A stretch of 22,430 nt of DNA from assembly GCA_964548055.1 (NCBI GenBank), contig CAZJPS010000014.1, positions 1 to 22,430 on the forward strand, in the 5' to 3' direction. Positions 21,154 through 22,430 of this stretch are shown one piece after another. The position numbers and the translations under genes are program-made. Origin of the DNA: CAZJPS01 sp964548055. GTDB taxonomy: Bacteria; Patescibacteriota; Gracilibacteria; Peribacterales; Peribacteraceae. Numbering within the stretch: the first letter of the stretch is position 1; every line of letters starts with the position of its first letter. The notes beneath the pieces were generated by a model. It was not told where the DNA came from, made no database searches, and was given only the letters and a program-made list of their open reading frames with translations.

Positions 21154-21169
21154 ACTACGTAGTATACCA
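21152..21169 (-). promoter_or_regulatory. Extended -10 and 14-bp palindrome over the start of the zinc-ribbon gene
   Basis: TGGTATACT (21169-21161, minus strand) is an extended -10, with TTTAAA 17 nt upstream as a 4/6 -35. Seven bases separate it from the ATG. ATACTACGTAGTAT (21152-21165) is a perfect palindrome covering most of the -10, the predicted transcription start and the first two bases of the start codon, an ideal site for a repressor. Confidence 0.6.
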
Positions 21170-21217
21170 CTTTTTCTGGCTTCTTTAAAAAAACTCCCTT
21201 TTATTATATGAAGACGA

Positions 21218-21223
21218 TAGTAT
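21218..21223 (+). promoter_or_regulatory. -10 box of the 174-aa anchored protein, leaderless geometry
   Basis: TAGTAT is followed by eight bases and the ATG at 21232. The context GATAGTAT...ACTTCCATGTCC repeats that of the 4107 gene. This favours the ATG at 21232 over the in-frame ATG at 21208, which lies upstream of the -10 box. Confidence 0.45.
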
Positions 21224-21231
21224 CCACTTCC

Positions 21232-21756
21232 ATGTCCACGAAATCGTCCTCGTCTTCGTTTTTCTTGCAGTGTAGCGCTGCTGCAGCTTCGTTCGTGCTA
21301 CTAGCAATAGTGATAGCAACATCGAGTAATGTAACTGTCCATACGCAGTTACAGGGGGATTCTGTGTCTGTACCACTTGATATGAGAGTACAGCACTCCA
21401 CACCCATCACTCTCACCCTTTCGCGCTCGAGCGATACTTCTACTGTACTCATCGAACTGTGGCACGACAGCACTGAAACTATTACGGTGCAATTTCCTTC
21501 TGTATGGATAATTCGCGAAATACGAAATGTCCCCATGTACCAAACTCCCCTTTCCAGTGGTTCCGGTGGATTACAGCGTATTTTGGTTCCAAAAAAAGCT
21601 GTCATCTCTTTTGAATCTCCATTTTTTCAAGGCCTTACCCTGCAAAATATTTCCAGTAGCGCACTGTTTGTCAAAGAAAAAACAATTGATATACGTACAA
21701 AAAACGTCATCGAGGAAAGTGTGCTCGTAGGAAAAAAAACTGTGAAAATTTGGTAA
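21232..21756 (+). CDS. Membrane-anchored extracytoplasmic protein, 174 aa, unknown function
   Basis: After a Ser-rich start (STKSSSSS) comes one hydrophobic segment (about 10-34, CSAAAASFVLLAIVIATSS), an uncleaved anchor or signal peptide. The remaining 140 residues are Ser/Thr/Val-rich and predicted beta (ITLTLSRSSDTSTVLIELW, ETITVQFPSVWII), as in small surface beta-sandwich domains. They end in a basic KKTVKIW. No family was recognised. It is divergently transcribed from the zinc-ribbon gene and converges on a surface-protein gene. An alternative start at 21208 adds eight residues. Confidence 0.65.
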   Translation: MSTKSSSSSFFLQCSAAAASFVLLAIVIATSSNVTVHTQLQGDSVSVPLDMRVQHSTPITLTLSRSSDTSTVLIELWHDSTETITVQFPSVWIIREIRNVPMYQTPLSSGSGGLQRILVPKKAVISFESPFFQGLTLQNISSSALFVKEKTIDIRTKNVIEESVLVGKKTVKIW

Positions 21757-21811
21757 ATGTACATTCGTCATCACACCACAACACCAATGCATACTTTCGA
21801 GAATATTGTAC

Positions 21812-22430
21812 TTAACTATTCGCTCTTCTACGCATACGCCTCACCGCTGCAAATCCAATTGCAGCACCTGCGGCCATAACAGCTACAGTTGCAGGACCTG
21901 TTGTGCCCGCAGGAGCATGGCCCGTTGCAATGGGAGTAAGGCTTCCTACGGGAGGCTGACCGTTTGGACCTTCTTGCTCTGGACCTACTTGACCTGGTGG
22001 CAACCCCGTCACGCGGGTGGCTTCCACTTTGCAAAACGCATCACAACCATCACCCGAGAAACGGTTACCATCGTCACACTGTTCACCAGGTTCATTCATG
22101 CCATTGCCACACACCGAAGAACACTTTCCTTCTACACATTGTCCAGAACCACATTGCTGATCAGACACGCAGCTCACACATGTTCCATCCTGGCAGTAGT
22201 TCGTTGAACACTGCCAATTCTCGGAACACTCGGAACCTATACCAACCCTGCATTCATTCGAACATGCATCGGCATCATTCGTATTTCCATCGTCACATTG
22301 CTCGCCAGATTCACGTACTCCATTTCCACAAATAGTGCGTGGTCTGCTTGGCGAGAAAGAACTGACATTGCCAGAAGGAGTGCCACCCGTTCCTGGAACA
22401 GACATGGAAGCACAACGTGCAGGGAACAAA
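21812..22430 (-). CDS. Cysteine-rich surface protein with DUF4215/Myxo-disulfide repeats; N-terminus beyond window
   Basis: The frame is open to the window edge, so only the last 206 residues are seen. Two copies of the C-G-N-G-x(2,3)-E-x-G-E-Q-C-D-D-G-N repeat are present, one starting ICGNGVRESGEQC and one SVCGNGMNEPGEQC. This is the DUF4215 signature. Between them lies a second cysteine module (CSENWQCSTNYCQDGTC, CVSDQQCGSGQC). A Pro/Gly-rich stalk follows, then TTGP, a hydrophobic helix (ATVAVMAAGAAIGFAAV) and the basic tail RRMRRRANS. That last part is the arrangement of a C-terminal cell-wall sorting or membrane-anchor signal. The protein is therefore exported, disulfide-bonded and displayed on the surface. 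Ligand unknown. Confidence 0.8.
   Translation of the reverse strand, partial: LFPARCASMSVPGTGGTPSGNVSSFSPSRPRTICGNGVRESGEQCDDGNTNDADACSNECRVGIGSECSENWQCSTNYCQDGTCVSCVSDQQCGSGQCVEGKCSSVCGNGMNEPGEQCDDGNRFSGDGCDAFCKVEATRVTGLPPGQVGPEQEGPNGQPPVGSLTPIATGHAPAGTTGPATVAVMAAGAAIGFAAVRRMRRRANS

Noticed and set aside
1..22430. Alternative genetic code (UGA as glycine)
   Set aside because: The 176-aa, RNHCP and nrdJ genes end in UGA, and no conserved domain is interrupted by UGA.
1..22430. CRISPR array, tRNA, rRNA, integrase, transposase or attachment site
   Set aside because: No regularly spaced repeats, cloverleaf sequence, rRNA core or mobile-element protein was seen on either strand.

Overview
The window reads as a piece of a small, streamlined bacterial chromosome, most likely from the Candidate Phyla Radiation (Patescibacteria), with the Peregrinibacteria/Peribacteria group as my best guess. 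This is inference. It rests on dense short genes of unknown function beside core translation genes, an RNHCP zinc protein, a B12-dependent ribonucleotide reductase as the nucleotide reductase, S-layer-homology and DUF4215-type surface proteins, and a rearranged rpoBC/str region. The standard code is used: UGA works as a stop and is not recoded, which argues against Gracilibacteria and Absconditabacteria. I see no tRNA, rRNA, CRISPR array or insertion sequence.

Layout. (1) 1-702, minus: secreted protein with three S-layer homology repeats, cut by the window edge where a sortase-like domain may begin. (2) 869-3097, plus: ychF followed by two unknown small genes and an RNHCP gene. (3) 3236-4242: a terminator-like hairpin directly in front of a lipoprotein gene, a convergent unknown gene, and a long imperfect palindrome. 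(4) 4252-7914, minus: adenosylcobalamin-dependent ribonucleotide reductase with a leader of about 220 nt. (5) 8245-10415: a flavodoxin-like oxidoreductase converging on a ribD whose C-terminus is short; ribD is the second gene of an operon led by a YerC/TrpR-like regulator. (6) 10744-11985, plus: membrane-anchored HtrA protease with a terminator. (7) 12178-21153, minus: a transcription/translation block in the order zinc-ribbon gene, rpoC, rpsL, rpsG, unknown gene, fusA, TraB-like gene. rpoB and tuf are not in their usual places. (8) 21232-22430: an anchored extracytoplasmic protein and the C-terminal part of a cysteine-rich surface protein.

The most notable signal is in the gene starts. Almost no gene has a Shine-Dalgarno sequence; leaders are pyrimidine-rich or A/C-rich. 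Several first-in-unit genes (702, 4107, 8245, 10415, 21153, 21232) have a sigma70-type -10 box ending 6-8 nt before the start codon, which predicts leaderless mRNAs. ychF and rpsG, about 15 kb apart on opposite strands, share a nearly identical leader of about 40 nt that ends at the start codon and forms the 3' arm of a hairpin in both places.

The window mixes core information processing (rpoC, rpsL, rpsG, fusA, ychF), DNA precursor synthesis (nrdJ), flavin-related enzymes, envelope quality control (HtrA) and cell-surface display. No single new multi-gene system stands out. The unusual initiation signals and shared leaders are the best candidates for undescribed biology.
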